Shown here: one piece after another, positions 37,947 through 55,137 of the stretch
How the letters are laid out: the number at the start of each line of letters is the position of its first letter
How positions within the stretch are numbered: the first letter of the stretch is position 1
Assembly (NCBI GenBank): GCA_024220505.1
Contig: JAKZZE010000006.1
Span: forward strand, 310,001 to 374,000
Reading direction: 5' to 3'
Source: Rhizopus arrhizus
Taxonomy: Eukaryota; Mucoromycota; Mucoromycetes; Mucorales; Rhizopodaceae
Length of the DNA: 64,000 bases
Translations under genes and position numbers: made by a program
The notes under the pieces: model-generated
The model's database searches: none
What the model was told of the DNA's origin: nothing
Seen by the model: the letters and a program-made list of their open reading frames with translations, nothing else

Positions 37947-38819
37947 ATGTTATCCGGATCGAAAAAGTTTCAAAAAAGAAAAAACAGAGTCTCTCCAGAA
38001 CAAGAGAACGTATCTTTATATGATTTAGCTAACTTGGTAAAACGACTTTCAGTTCAAGTGGATGACTTGGTTGTTGAATCCAATCAACAAAAGAAACTAA
38101 TTGTAGAACAGCAACAGCAGCAGCAACATCAGCCTCCTTCTCCAGCACCAGCAACTCAACTATTCCACTTTCAACCTCATCCAATCACCGTTGACCCATG
38201 GGCCTCGCATGTCCCACAAAATTATGGTGCTTTGTTACAACGTTTAGAAGACATGGATGGACTTCAGAGATATTCTAATGAATGCTGTTCATCAGTCACC
38301 AGTATATCCACTGCAGATGGTGTTCCTTGGCCAAAGCCTCTTGAACCTTTTCGATCCACTTCATCTGACCCCAATGAGCTCTTGGACCAACAGTACACTC
38401 ACTGGTGCACTCTCATGCGTTGTTTGCCCCTGATGGATCCTGTTACTTCGGTCCACGTGAAAACAGTAGGGCTTTATGCGATGAGAGAGATTCTTAAAAT
38501 AAAGGCCAACCAAAAGAGAGAGAATTGTCATTATCATTCTAGTAAGACAACCTTGAGAGATTCCATGAGTTGGGGTATGCCTCCTTCAGAGACACTACCC
38601 ATGGTTTGTATGAATCAGTTTGAAATCCCCGCGCCACCTCTACCACCTAAAGAAGCTCATACAGCGACAACACCCACACCTTGTATGTCACCCGCAAGTC
38701 ATCATCAAAAAAACAGATTTCAAAGGTGGATTAAGCAAAAAACATCAAATAAAAAGACATACACACCTTCTACACAGTCGCCCACGTTAAATAAGGGAGG
38801 TGGATCTTGGTTATTGTAA
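37947..38819 (+). CDS. Unknown protein with N-terminal coiled coil (290 aa)
   Basis: Single-exon gene I do not recognise. Residues about 24-55 look like a coiled coil (DLANLVKRLSVQVDDLVVES) leading into a Gln run. The middle has a well-ordered stretch (QQYTHWCTLMRCLPLMDPVT, then HVKTVGLYAMREILKIK). The tail is Pro- and basic-rich with PPLPPK, a possible SH3-binding site. It is probably a lineage-specific protein. Confidence 0.7.
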   Translation: MLSGSKKFQKRKNRVSPEQENVSLYDLANLVKRLSVQVDDLVVESNQQKKLIVEQQQQQQHQPPSPAPATQLFHFQPHPITVDPWASHVPQNYGALLQRLEDMDGLQRYSNECCSSVTSISTADGVPWPKPLEPFRSTSSDPNELLDQQYTHWCTLMRCLPLMDPVTSVHVKTVGLYAMREILKIKANQKRENCHYHSSKTTLRDSMSWGMPPSETLPMVCMNQFEIPAPPLPPKEAHTATTPTPCMSPASHHQKNRFQRWIKQKTSNKKTYTPSTQSPTLNKGGGSWLL

Positions 38820-39389
38820 TAAAAGGTTCTATTAGATTTATTATAGAAAGCATAATTTAATAAAAGAAATATTAATCAGTATGGACTGAAACAAGCTTCT
38901 CAAAAGACAAAAGTCACGAGAGTTTGATCAATAAAAGTATATCAAAAGGAAAGCATCAATGGAAAGGGAATATGAATTTAATAGAATAACTTTAGACTTT
39001 ATTCTGCGATAAAACCTGCTAGGGTTACAGAGTTCTTAATCAGTTCTTGTTTATCAAAGGTTTTTTGTTTACATAGGATATTTGATCAATTATTATCTTT
39101 TTTTAATGTCACGAATCGTAATTGTATGTTGGCATTATTTGTGCAAAAAAAAAAAAAAAAAAAAAAAACAGTTCTAAGAAATTATAAGCAAATCACCACA
39201 TAAAAAGCTTGATTTCATAACGTATATTTCGCAACATCTAATCTTCGATTTTATGATAATTTTTTAATTCTTATAAAGTAATTCCATAGATTCTGCTCTA
39301 TGTTTTTTGTATCATGTTACACAAATGCAATGGACACGTTATTGTCTAAACAGCTAGTGTATTTGGCTACAACATGGAAGATCAACTTG
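38820..39389. other. Intergenic AT-rich DNA
   Basis: Includes a 24-base A tract at about 39146-39169. Nothing else is recognised before the transposase relic. Confidence 0.35.
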
Positions 39390-39780
39390 GTATTGATGTT
39401 TTGTTTATGATTCTGATGGAGTTAAATCTATCTAAAGCTTGTTTTGCAGTTTATTTAGCCTCATCATATAATTCTGACTGTGAAGCACGGAAGCGAGAGT
39501 GTCATGATGTGAGATTGTACAATTTCTCATGGAGTTGAGTGCATTTGGGAGATATACGATGATAGAATGATTATGCTGGATTACATTCATATCCTAAAAA
39601 CAAAGCTTACTGGCACCTTAGAGTACTACCGATTGAGACATGATCATATTTTCAGCATGATAATGATTTCAAGCATCGTGTCAGGTTTACTACAGTTTTT
39701 TTTAAAAAAAGTAAAAAAAGCACCGGTGCTGTCTTGGTCATCCTAGTGCCCACATCTCAACGCAATCGAGTACAGCAAAG
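39390..39780 (+). pseudogene. Decayed Tc1/mariner-type DDE transposase
   Basis: In order on plus, with stops and frameshifts between: YDSDGVKSI (the SDG-xx-W region; 39398-39432), KHGSESVMMWD (39483 on; family GSVMVWG), HGVECIWEIYDDRM, DYIHILKTKL, then after a one-base shift QHDNDFKH at 39653-39676 (the DND-xKH catalytic block), and VLSWSS*CPHLNAIEY at 39729-39773 (family WP-SPDLNPIE, catalytic Glu region). This motif order is diagnostic of Tc1/mariner transposases. The N-terminal HTH and inverted repeats were not found. Confidence 0.75.
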
Positions 39781-40665
39781 ACATTTAAATATTAATTGTG
39801 TATAAATAAAAGACAAGTGGTATCCATGAACTGTGAGAAAAGATTAAGATTGATAGGAAATATTTGACAATGACATCTGTCGTCAATGCATTGGTAGTTT
39901 GTTAGATAGAGTTCAGACTGTAATAAAATCTAAAGGTAGAAATGCTACATAGTAGTATCTACTTAGTTAAAAGTCGCTTTAATCAACTTTTTTTTTTTTT
40001 TTTTTTTAAAAAAAAAAGGCGTTATTTGAGATAAAGTTCATTGTGTGAGATGAAAGAAATATAGTTTTGTTAAAACGTTGGATAACATAATAAAAAAGGA
40101 CATGCATACAATATATAATGTATTAAAAAAGAGTAAATGTGTAAGTTTCAATTTTACTGAAATAGCTTTTTAACCCACTGTAGCTTTAATTTCTCTTCGT
40201 TAGATTAACTCCAAGTTGAAATTTTCATAAAAAATAAATACATGTCGTAGTTAAGAAAATCAGAATGTATTCAGAAAGCCAAGATTAATATAGGTTTCAG
40301 ATGTTTTAATTGCTGCTCCTGAATGACAATAATTTTAACAGAAGTAAACATTAAAAAGTCTTAAAGATCGAGTACAAGTTTATAGAATGCAAACCTAATA
40401 AAAAGTCTTTAAACCCATTCCAGACTGACTCAGAATAGACCTATTTTTATCCTTCATCTAAATTATGTGCAAAGCAGAAAAAGTAAATGTGCATAGTAAG
40501 AAATTAGTGTGCAAAATTATTGTAAAAACCTGTATTTCAAATGAAAGAACTATTTGGAAAGAATCAGTACATTCAATTGCAATATAAATTCAGCGTCACA
40601 TTTTTATTGAAAATGGACCTTTTTTTTTTTTTTTTTTTTCTCTCTTTCTTTAGACATTAAAGAAC
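39781..40665. other. Intergenic AT-rich DNA
   Basis: Contains T/A runs at 39988-40018 and a 20-base T tract at about 40620-40639 followed by CTCTCTTTC just before the next gene. No gene is seen. Confidence 0.35.
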
Positions 40666-41298
40666 ATGGAACGATCAAATAACGGCATTCTAGATTCTTA
40701 TGAATCAACGGAGAATGCCTTGATGGATTCTTTTAAAGCAGCAGCGTTAAAAGTGACCACTTTATATAAAGATTCTCTTGTACAGAACAGAAAGGCTTAT
40801 GCAGCGGGTTATCAGCAAGCACTTCAAGATCTATACGAGTTTATCAGCACACACCCTGAGCAAGGATATATTCCAGTAGAGCAGGTACTTGGCTTTGCAA
40901 GACAAAAAAATAGCCAACTTAACGTAGAAATGGGCTCTTCTCCTTCTAATCATAGTCATCAGCATCCAAACACTCATAATAACAATAACAGCAATAGTAA
41001 CACAGTGCAAAAAATAGAAGAATTTCAGCAAAAAATGAATCCTTTCCAAATTGATCCTCAAGCGCAATTCACTTTTACACATGAAATGCCTAATATGAGG
41101 CCAATGGAGGGATTATGGGATCAAAGCAACATTGTAGATGGACATAAGCGAAGATTAGGACCTAATGAATTGATGTTTATGGGAAGAGCTATGAATATGG
41201 ATACAAATAATGAACCTCCATTTAAAAGAAATAGGCCAAGACGCGAAGAACAGCAACAGCAAGGTCAATTTTTATTCGGCTTACCAGATCCCTCATAA
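40666..41298 (+). CDS. HAPSTR1/C16orf72-like protein (DUF4588), 210 aa
   Basis: Homologues in animals (HAPSTR1) work with the HECT ligase HUWE1 in stress responses; the fungal role is unknown. The N-terminal 70 residues match the conserved domain: FKAAALKVTTLYKDSL, then YAAGYQQALQDLYEFI, then IPVEQVLGFARQK. The middle is His/Asn/Ser-rich and disordered. The C terminus has basic KRRLGPNELMF and PFKRNRPRR segments, similar to the KRNR end of animal members. Single exon; the ATG follows a T tract and TTTCTTTAG. The assignment rests on the short N-terminal domain. Confidence 0.6.
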   Translation: MERSNNGILDSYESTENALMDSFKAAALKVTTLYKDSLVQNRKAYAAGYQQALQDLYEFISTHPEQGYIPVEQVLGFARQKNSQLNVEMGSSPSNHSHQHPNTHNNNNSNSNTVQKIEEFQQKMNPFQIDPQAQFTFTHEMPNMRPMEGLWDQSNIVDGHKRRLGPNELMFMGRAMNMDTNNEPPFKRNRPRREEQQQQGQFLFGLPDPS

Positions 41299-42093
41299 AT
41301 CTCTTTTTTTGTAGCATCATAAGAATCTCTCTTAGCATACAACAATTTTCTTTTTTGTTAATAATCTCTTTTTTGTATATTATTTGAAATGAATAAGATT
41401 TTTTATTTTTTTTTTTATTGAATCTGTGCACAATAGTCCTTTTTTTAAAGAATGTTGTCTTGGTAACATTTCATAGTAAAGAAATACAATATAGCAACCT
41501 TTTTGTATTTTATATCAGTGATCATTTATCGGGATACAAACGAGTCTTATCAATATTCATGTTTATTTAAAGGAGTAGTTTATAAGTGATCTCCATACTT
41601 AAAAAAGTGCATAAAGATAGTACAATCACATCACATCACATATCGGTCACACTGTGAAATATATAGATGTTTTCTATATTGTATTCATATCATTGACATA
41701 TGTTAATTGATATCCTTTTAATCTAAGGAATAAATAAAATGAAAGCCTTCTTTTAAATATTTTTATTAGAGCCTTTGCAGAATGAAGATATTCTTCCTTT
41801 ATAACTTATGTCCCCATTCAGTACAGTAAAACAATAGTTCCACTCTTTATAATGTCATTCAAGAGCAAAACGTACTAAAATAGCAGTTGTTATCATTGAT
41901 GCTTTACATCTGGCTTAACGTTGGGTTTCTTTTATCCCTTGATGTACATGCAAGACCAGTGCCAACGTTCTCACTCATTAAAAAAGTGTTTGGTAATGTA
42001 CTAAGAAAAAAAAAAAAAAATGACGCGCTCATTGCATTTAGTATTTTTGTACAGTTTTTGAAACTCCCTTTCTTTTTCTTTCCTTTATTTCAA
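41299..42093. other. 0.8 kb intergenic region
   Basis: Includes a short CACAT repeat near 41627-41643. An ORF at 41887-42093 is in frame with the next gene but is not family-like and probably just leader. Nothing else is recognised. Confidence 0.35.
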
Positions 42094-43593
42094 ATGTACA
42101 GATCAGTTTATATTGATAATTTTCTAAAAAAAGTGAAAAAATCTAGCCAAGAAGAAAATGCTAGAGTTTTGGCCTCTCTTTTTGCTTACACTGAAAAGCA
42201 TGTAGACCAATTAGTGGCTCAAAATGTCAAGGTAATAAAATAAGTAAAAAATACAGCTGATAGAAAAAGTGATTAAAAGACAATGAAGCCTCACGAAATA
42301 CAAGGATTTACGAAAAATGTTCAACTTGAGGCCCCTTGGACCGAAATTGTTATACATCACATGAAAACCGCTCTTTACCTTGATGCAGGAGAATACGAAG
42401 AAGCCTTTTTGTCACAAAAAGAAGTCGTTCAGTAAAAACCAAACTTTTATAACTGCCAAGCATTCTACTCATTTTTTTTACGTGCAGGTCTCTTCAACGA
42501 TTTATGCCAAACATGACAAGGTGGGTTTTACCTGTGCTCTACTTGTTCAACAATGATTTACGTTTGATCGCAACAAGAGTAAGAAATAAGAATAAAAGAA
42601 AGAGGAGGGAAAGGAAGAGATTAATTTTACTTTTTTGTTAGGCAGATCAAGATAAGGAAGCAGCAGAAGGACAGCGTAGAAAATTAGAAGAAGCAGCCAA
42701 TGTGATTAGTAAATCATTCACTTATTGTATAACAGATAGAGGACCAATGATGACATCTAAAAAATATGGAACTTATCGTATGATTGGTATGTTATTTAGA
42801 ATTTATTTCAAGGTAAACAGTATACACACATAAATACAAAAATGCTTATATAAATGACATATCAGTTGAAACAACAAAATCTTTGTAAAAATATTTTAAG
42901 AGCAGTAAAGGCAGCAGACATGCCATCACTTGAACAATTTCCAAAGAGTGACCGAGTGACATTTAGATATTATTTGGGAAGATTGTATTTCTTGGAAGAA
43001 GATTATGTCAAAGCAGAAAATGAATTAAACTTGGCTTTTAAAGAGTGTACAAAGCACCATTTGAAGAACAAGGAACTCATATTGCAAACCTTATTACCCG
43101 TCAAGTTAATGAAAGGAATGTTACCAACAAAGACATTATTATCCATGTTTCCTCAATCAAGACAAATTTATAGTCAATTGGCTATCGCAGTGAAGAAGGG
43201 GGATGTCAAATCCTTCAATATAGCTTTAACTAACTCTGAATCCACCTTGATCAAACAGCGCACTTATTTTGCAGTGGAGAAAGCTGAAAGTATTGCTTTA
43301 AGACAATTATTTAGAAAAGTGTAAGCGAAAAAAATAAATGGGGTATGTTAATAATAACGCGAATAATTAGATTTTTGGTAATGGGACAAAATACGAGGTT
43401 ACCAATTGCCAAGTTCCAACAAGCTTTGAATTTTGAGGGAATGACAATTGATATCGAAGAAGCAGAGTGGATGTTGGCCAACATGATTTATAAAGGCTAT
43501 ATGAAAGGTTATTTATCACATGAAAAGATGTATCTTGTACTTAGTAAAGGTGATCCATTCCCTCCTGTTTGTCAAGTAGCCTCTCAATCCTAA
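42094..43593 (+). CDS. PCI-domain protein, PCID2/Csn12-Thp1 family (6 exons, 409 aa)
   Basis: The family is part of TREX-2 at the nuclear pore (mRNA export) and, as Csn12, of a signalosome-like complex. Exons: 42094-42231, 42280-42431, 42488-42578, 42642-42812, 42866-43320, 43371-43593; 410 codons. Diagnostic blocks: NFLKKVKKS near the start, WVLPVLYLFNNDLRLIATRAD, MLFRIYFKLKQQNLCKNILR, RVTFRYYLGRLYFLEEDYVK, LLPVKLMKGMLPT, and the PCI winged-helix end ANMIYKGYMKGYLSHEKMYL-VLSKGDPFPPV. The start is the first in-frame ATG near the family start; a short upstream exon ending in the same reading frame cannot be ruled out because TACAG lies just after this ATG. Confidence 0.92.
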
Positions 43594-43714
43594 AAACAAG
43601 CTGCGCTGACGTAAAACAAAGGGCAACTCCGCATTCACATGAATAAAATGTAGAATGCAAGCAATATTTTGCTTTTTCCCCCCATCTTTTTCTTTTTTTT
43701 TTTTTCATTTCACT

Positions 43715-44502
43715 ATGAAGATATTCTCTATCCTTGTTTTACATAAAAGTGCTAATAAAGCAAAAGTTTTAGCTTCACAGTATGATTTGTCAACTTTTGG
43801 TTTCTTTCAACGAAATACGTAAGATTGCATATGCTATGATAGTGTTTATTTTAACATTAAATGATATATTCAGTATGCTAGAAGTTATGAATTTCTCTGC
43901 TATTACAGTCACTGAACGTACAGAATTAGGTCAACGTCAAAGTGTTGAAGTTGAAAGTACGTCTTTCAAAGCATCAAAAACAACACTTAACTATTAATGT
44001 TAGATAATGTGATTCATATTTATATGAATTCTCAAGGATTGAGTGGCATTATTATCAGTGACAAAGATTATCCTTCAAGAGTCGCATTTTCCTTGTTGAA
44101 TAAGGTTGTAGACGAAGTTTTAACCAAGTATTCACATTGGAATACAGCAGATACAATCGAATATCCAGAATTAACACAGTACATTCAGAAATATCAAGAC
44201 CCTCAGCAAGCAGATAGTATCATGAAAGTTCAAAAAGAACTAGATGAAACGACGACTATTATGGTAAATGGTTAAACATAAATATGAAAATGTATGTTGA
44301 ATGTTATTTATGTAGCATAAAACGATTGAATCTTTACTTCAACGTGGGGAAAAAGTAATGCTAAATACAATTGAATATGAAGATTAATAATGCTTTTTAT
44401 TAGTTAGATTCATTGATAGATAAGTCAGAAGCTCTATCAGTTCAATCAAAAATATTCTGCAAGACAGCAAAAAAAACAAATTCATGTTGCGTTGTCATGT
44501 AA
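43715..44502 (+). CDS. YKT6: Synaptobrevin-like R-SNARE Ykt6 (5 exons, 194 aa)
   Basis: SNARE of Golgi, endosome and vacuole fusion. Exons: 43715-43818, 43874-43956, 44004-44263, 44316-44354, 44404-44502; 195 codons. Longin domain first ([32 protein letters not shown]), then the SNARE helix ([20 protein letters not shown] with zero-layer Arg in QRGEKLDSL). The end NSCCVVM is the palmitoylation Cys followed by a CVVM farnesylation box, as in Ykt6. Only 121 bp separate it from the PCID2-type gene on the same strand, and a T tract lies between. Confidence 0.96.
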
Positions 44503-45049
44503 AGATCAATTTATACCACTTTCGCACAGATTAGCGCCCTGAATATACCTGACCAATAAAAGCTTGTTTTTTAAAATTCAGGAGTAATAGGAAATACTCC
44601 TTTTTTTTTTCTTACCATCAAGTCTTACATGCCAATCATAATCAAGATTAAAATAAAGCTACACAGGCACTTTTAACGGATGTCGTATGCGTAAATACAG
44701 CATAAGATCAAAAAGTAAAAGACAGAGAAAAAGCAATACAAATCAAATTCTAGAGCAATTTTTATACTATACGTTTGATAACTATAATGCTGAAAAGTTA
44801 CTAAATGATAATGTATCTTTTATCAAATAACCACCATGTCAACATAATGATTACATAACTCATGTCATTCTCTTGTACAACTTTTCATTGAGTTATGAAA
44901 TGTTTTTCTTACATAAATTACTATAAAGTAACTAGCACAATTTAACTAATAATACAATAATTATTACACTGGGTAGAACTTTTCTATTTTTGTTCTATTA
45001 TATTTATACTTGTCGTATTAAATGATATAAAAACGTTCAGTTCATCAAT
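44503..45049. other. Intergenic AT-rich DNA
   Basis: About 550 bp. No gene, repeat or RNA is recognised. Confidence 0.35.
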
Positions 45050-45660
45050 TTGTAAAATGTATCTTGGATTTCCGCTGACCAGCTCTTCCGCACAGTTGAC
45101 GACTTTCTTGGACGAAACGCTTGGTTCCACTCGATTGATTGTTCATCGTCTTGCCTTCCGGAGACTCTCGGTCCAAGGGCGTGGCTTGATAGCCAATACG
45201 TTGATACTCAGCAGAGTATGCCATAGTTTACGTGTCCTCGCTGTACATGCTTACTTTCTCGACAAGATCCGTTCAATAGTTGATCAATTCATCAACTCCA
45301 AATCCTTTCCAAAGGTCAACTTTGACACGTGTCGACACCCACGAAAGGAGGGCGGCTTAGCGGTTCTGGATCCAGTTACCATGACAAGTTTACAATCTAT
45401 AATTTTTTTGCTACAGTCATTCGATTCATTTGAAAAGTCCCACTGACAACAATTCTTTGAACAGACTCCTGACTTGGATGAGATTGTCCTCAATCAAATC
45501 CAGAAGGAACTATTGAAACTGTCCGCTTACAATTCTTTATTTTAATATCTTTTGTATTTTTATATATCACTGTTTCATACACTTGTATCGCTCTTAACTC
45601 TTATACTCTTTGATGAGTTTTAATAAATATTAAAATTTTCATCCATAAAAAAAGAAAAAA
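45050..45660 (+). mobile_element. 5'-truncated LINE (non-LTR retrotransposon) relic
   Basis: The ORF at 45057-45446 is the C-terminal part of a LINE reverse transcriptase: YLGFPLTSS, RRLSVQGRGLIANTLILSR, YFLDKIRSIVDQFI, then HPRKEGGLAVLDP, a typical order downstream of the RT catalytic core. A stop after HW-less KSH ends the frame. The 3' UTR (45568-45641) is shared with 32936-33009 and ends in an A-rich tail. The catalytic RT and endonuclease domains are missing, as expected for a truncated insertion. Confidence 0.8.
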
Positions 45661-46370
45661 TACACATATTTATGGTAATTTGTGATGCTATTTGAAGAGG
45701 ATTCTTCAAGATCAATTTCCGTATATACAATGACAGACACATTTTCATATTTTCTATAACGTCCTCAAAACTATCTTCATACACAAAAGCAAAAGTTCTG
45801 TTTAATTAAAAACAAAAAAAAAAGAAAAAAAAAAAACCTCCTAAAATACTTAAGTAGCTTAAACGTTCAAAATTATTCGAAGCAGTTTTTTTTATTTTGG
45901 GACAAATTTTCATTCAATAGCATCATTAAACGTGTTTTTTGAAGTCAGACCATTTTTTCCCCTAAAACTGATGAACTATTTCCGAAAATAGTGGTAGCAA
46001 AATGAAAAAAGCTTGGTATTTTTGACTGATCTTTAAATGGAAGATCGTTTCTGTGATTGAATTTTAGCAAATTAACAAAAAGGTATAAGCTGTCAAGCCA
46101 TTTATATGTTTCACTGAGTCATTATAGAAATCTACTATAGTTATTAATTTATGATAAACAAACTAAGGCTATGAGCATGGAATCACCTTATTTCTTTCTC
46201 GTGAAACAAGCTAAAATATTATAAAATAAATAAGCAAAATATGAGCACAAAAATTATGTGTGCACCTGTAGATCTTTAATAAAAAAGTATCAATTAAGAG
46301 GCTCGAATCTTATCAACCTTTTTAAACACAGATTCGTTTTCACAAAACAAAAAATTAATTTTTTACTTCT

Positions 46371-46372
<2 letters not shown>
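45661..46372. other. Intergenic AT-rich DNA
   Basis: About 700 bp with short A tracts (45814-45836). No gene is recognised. Confidence 0.35.

Positions 46373-46432
<60 letters not shown>
46373..46432. repeat. 60-base T tract directly upstream of the transporter gene
   Basis: Uninterrupted T run ending 20 bp before the transporter ATG and followed by CAG. It could be the pyrimidine tract of a leader intron (acceptor TTTCAG at 46430-46435) or a nucleosome-excluding promoter element. Length may vary between assemblies. Confidence 0.75.
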
Positions 46433-46452
46433 CAGTTACATGAAATAATAAA

Positions 46453-47734
46453 ATGGCTAGTAACAGTAATGCTTGCTTAGAATCTTCAATGGTTTGGTTG
46501 GCCCTTTATTTCTTCTTAAACCTGGGTCTTACTCTATACAATAAAGTCATTATGGCCATGTTTCAGTTTCCCTTTCCTTGGGCTTTAACTGCTATTCATA
46601 CTTTATGTGGTTCTATTGGTTCTTATATCTTTTGGAAGTTGGATCTTTTTAAACCGTCAAAGTTGGGTGAAAGAGAAAATATGGTCATGCTGATGTTCTC
46701 AGTTTTATATACAATTAATATTGCAATCAGTAATGTGTCTCTGTAAGTATATCAAAAGATCATCTAGTTTATTTGTGCTAATCTTTTTTATAAAAGGAAT
46801 CTTGTTACTGTTCCAGTGAGTTTCTAATTTTTTTATACAATGTAGACTATATACAAGGTAACTAATCTTTTATTTAGTTCCATCAAGTTGTTCGTGCCAT
46901 GACACCTGTATTTACTGTAATGCTGAATGTCTTGTTTTTAAAAAAGACATATTCTACCATGACTTATACTTCCTTGATCCCGGTAAGAATAATAATGATA
47001 ATAACAACAATAATAACATATCTTTTAGGTTATTGCAGGTGTTGCTTTTGCGACATTTGGAGATTATAATTATACCGCCATGGGATTTTTCTTGACTGTG
47101 TTGGGTACTGTATTAGCAGCTTTAAAGACAGTAGTGACCAATCGAGTACAAGTTGGACGTCTTAAACTTCATCCACTGGATCTTTTACTACGCATGTCTC
47201 CTTTAGCTTTTATTCAAACGATGCTTTACAGTTATTTAACAGGAGAAATGGGATTAGTGCAAGAATACTGTAGAACAAACATGAACTTTTCCGTATTTTG
47301 TGCATTGTTATTGAACGGCGTGATTGCTTTCTTTTTAAATGTTGTCAGTTTTACAGCCAACAAGAAGACTTCAGCATTAACCATGACAGTAGCCGGTAAG
47401 TGAAACGAGTGATGTTTATATGGAAAACAAGGATTAACACTGTTTGATAGGTAATGTGAAACAAGTGTTGTCTATTGTATTGGCTGTGGTTATTTTTGAC
47501 ATAAGTATTACTGCAATGAATGGATTGGGTATTCTATTAACATTAGCCGGTGGTGCTTGGTACAGGTAAAAAGTATTACAGTGAAGTGCATATACTCTTT
47601 ACTTATATAGTGAACGTAGTAATGTCCAATTAAATGAAAAGAAAAACAAAAGCAAAATATTACCAGGAGATTCATTATTAGGAATTGATAAAAATGAGCA
47701 TGAGTTGAAATCAGCAACAATATATAAACAATAA
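46453..47734 (+). CDS. TPT/drug-metabolite transporter family protein, nucleotide-sugar type (6 exons, 339 aa)
   Basis: Multi-pass membrane carrier, probably in Golgi or ER. Exons: 46453-46742, 46797-46815 (19 nt), 46878-46982, 47029-47395, 47451-47565, 47611-47734; 340 codons. About ten hydrophobic segments. Family marks: LALYFFLNLGLTLYNKVIM near the start, VPFHQVVRAMTPVFTVML (the conserved TM4 region), LTVLGTVLAALKTVVTNR, LLRMSPLAFIQTM, and KKTSALTMTVAGNVKQVLSI (the TPT C-terminal signature). The micro-exon is needed to join NVSL to VPFHQ. Substrate (GDP-mannose, UDP-sugar or a phosphorylated triose) cannot be told from sequence. The stop lies 20 bp from the CMC1 stop. Confidence 0.92.
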
Positions 47735-47754
47735 AACTTTAGACTTTTTCTTTA

Positions 47755-48155
47755 TTACTGCTTTAATTTGTTTGATAATTTTGCCAATTTGAGTTTATCT
47801 AATTCTTCTTCTGAAGTTCTATTTTCTATAGTTGAATATATTTGTTTTTCTTTTTAATATGGTTTACCTTTCTTTTAAACAATTATTCATAATCTTCAAT
47901 TTACTTCGACAAGTGAACATAACTGTCACATTATGTTCTTTACTACAATCTACAAAATCTATATACGAGGAAAGTTAGATTGCGAGTAAATTGAGGTACA
48001 CAAGTTATACCTTTAATCGGTACTTGACAAGCTTCTAATGCATTTGCTTTTAATTCTTTAAAACAGTTTTCTTCTTCTGCCCTTGTTAAAGCATGAAGTT
48101 TGACATCCTTTGGAATAAAAGGATTACTCATTGTTTCTTCTTGTGTCTTTCCCAT
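47755..48155 (-). CDS. CMC1: Twin CX9C mitochondrial protein Cmc1 (3 exons, 99 aa)
   Basis: Intermembrane-space protein that helps cytochrome c oxidase assembly and copper delivery. Exons on minus: 48155-48011, 47958-47868, 47818-47755; 100 codons. The cysteine pairs are exactly spaced: Cys43-x9-Cys53 and Cys65-x9-Cys75, with the conserved CFKELKANALEAC helix before them and RSKLKIMNNCLKE after. These pairs appear only after splicing. The exon 3 acceptor is the second of two AGs six bases apart; the first would give a stop. Homology to CMC2 or other twin CX9C proteins is possible, but the CFK-LKxxAxEAC start fits Cmc1 best. Confidence 0.85.
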
Positions 48156-49131
48156 ATTTGCTGCCAAAAAAAAAAGAAAAAAAAAAAAGAATAAAGAGGG
48201 TGCATGTTGAAAGGTGACTGCAATTAAAGGTGAATCTCTTCTTTAAAAGTCAGAAAGTGGCTATTTGCATAAATAGCTTCAGGAACATTAAAGAAAAAAG
48301 GTTTCAGGAACATTACTTTTGACATTTCAAGATCTTATATCTTCTTCCTGTAAGCCAACCATGTATTTAAATTCAATTTCTCACTTTTGGATGAAGCAAA
48401 TGACCTGATATTAACTAATATTTTTACTTTTAAATAAATACAACTAATGTCGGTTAAAGTTGAAACAGCAAGGCAATCAAAGGAGAGTATATGAAGTGGT
48501 ACAGTATCAATCAGTATGCTTCATTAAACATATGTATTTAAAGTTATATCAATTCACTACTTTCCCTTTTAGATATGAGCCAATGAAAAATGTTCTTTGT
48601 AATTAATTTGCATCTTTGCACAAAGTAATTAGTTGACTAATTTTGTCTTGAAAAGAAAAGATGAGGGCTCAATACATACAAGTATGCTATTTTAACTAAT
48701 TACACAAAATGTGGATCTCTTAACAATACTTACCTAATATTATAAGTATGATAATTGGATTTATTACAGATTCTACTTAAACATGTCAATCTACTATGAC
48801 CAAGTTTTGATTTTATGTAATTTAATAGTTATATTTGACCTTAGTAGCGAAGTATCTTGTGATTGCTCTTCGACCCTTAATGTTTCTATTCAATACCTTT
48901 TGAAGCGAAAACTAGTATATTTAACACATCTTCCTTTCTCTTAGTCTTTGAATTTTGAAATGTCTCTCAACTGAATGATATTTAGATTTCCTTCCCTTTA
49001 ATATACACAAGTACCAAGCCTCTTTTTATAATGGAAGGCCATTAGAAGGAAGGGCATTGGATTATTCATACTCCGCAGCTTGATATCTTGAAAAAATACA
49101 AACGCAACTCTTTTTTATTCGAGTTGAAATC
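48156..49131. other. 1.0 kb intergenic region
   Basis: Divergent promoters of CMC1 (left) and the WDR81-like gene (right). No other feature is recognised. Confidence 0.4.

Positions 49132-55137
<6,006 letters not shown>

Noticed and set aside
46258..46443. 61-codon ORF ending in a poly-Phe run
   Set aside because: Produced by the T60 homopolymer.
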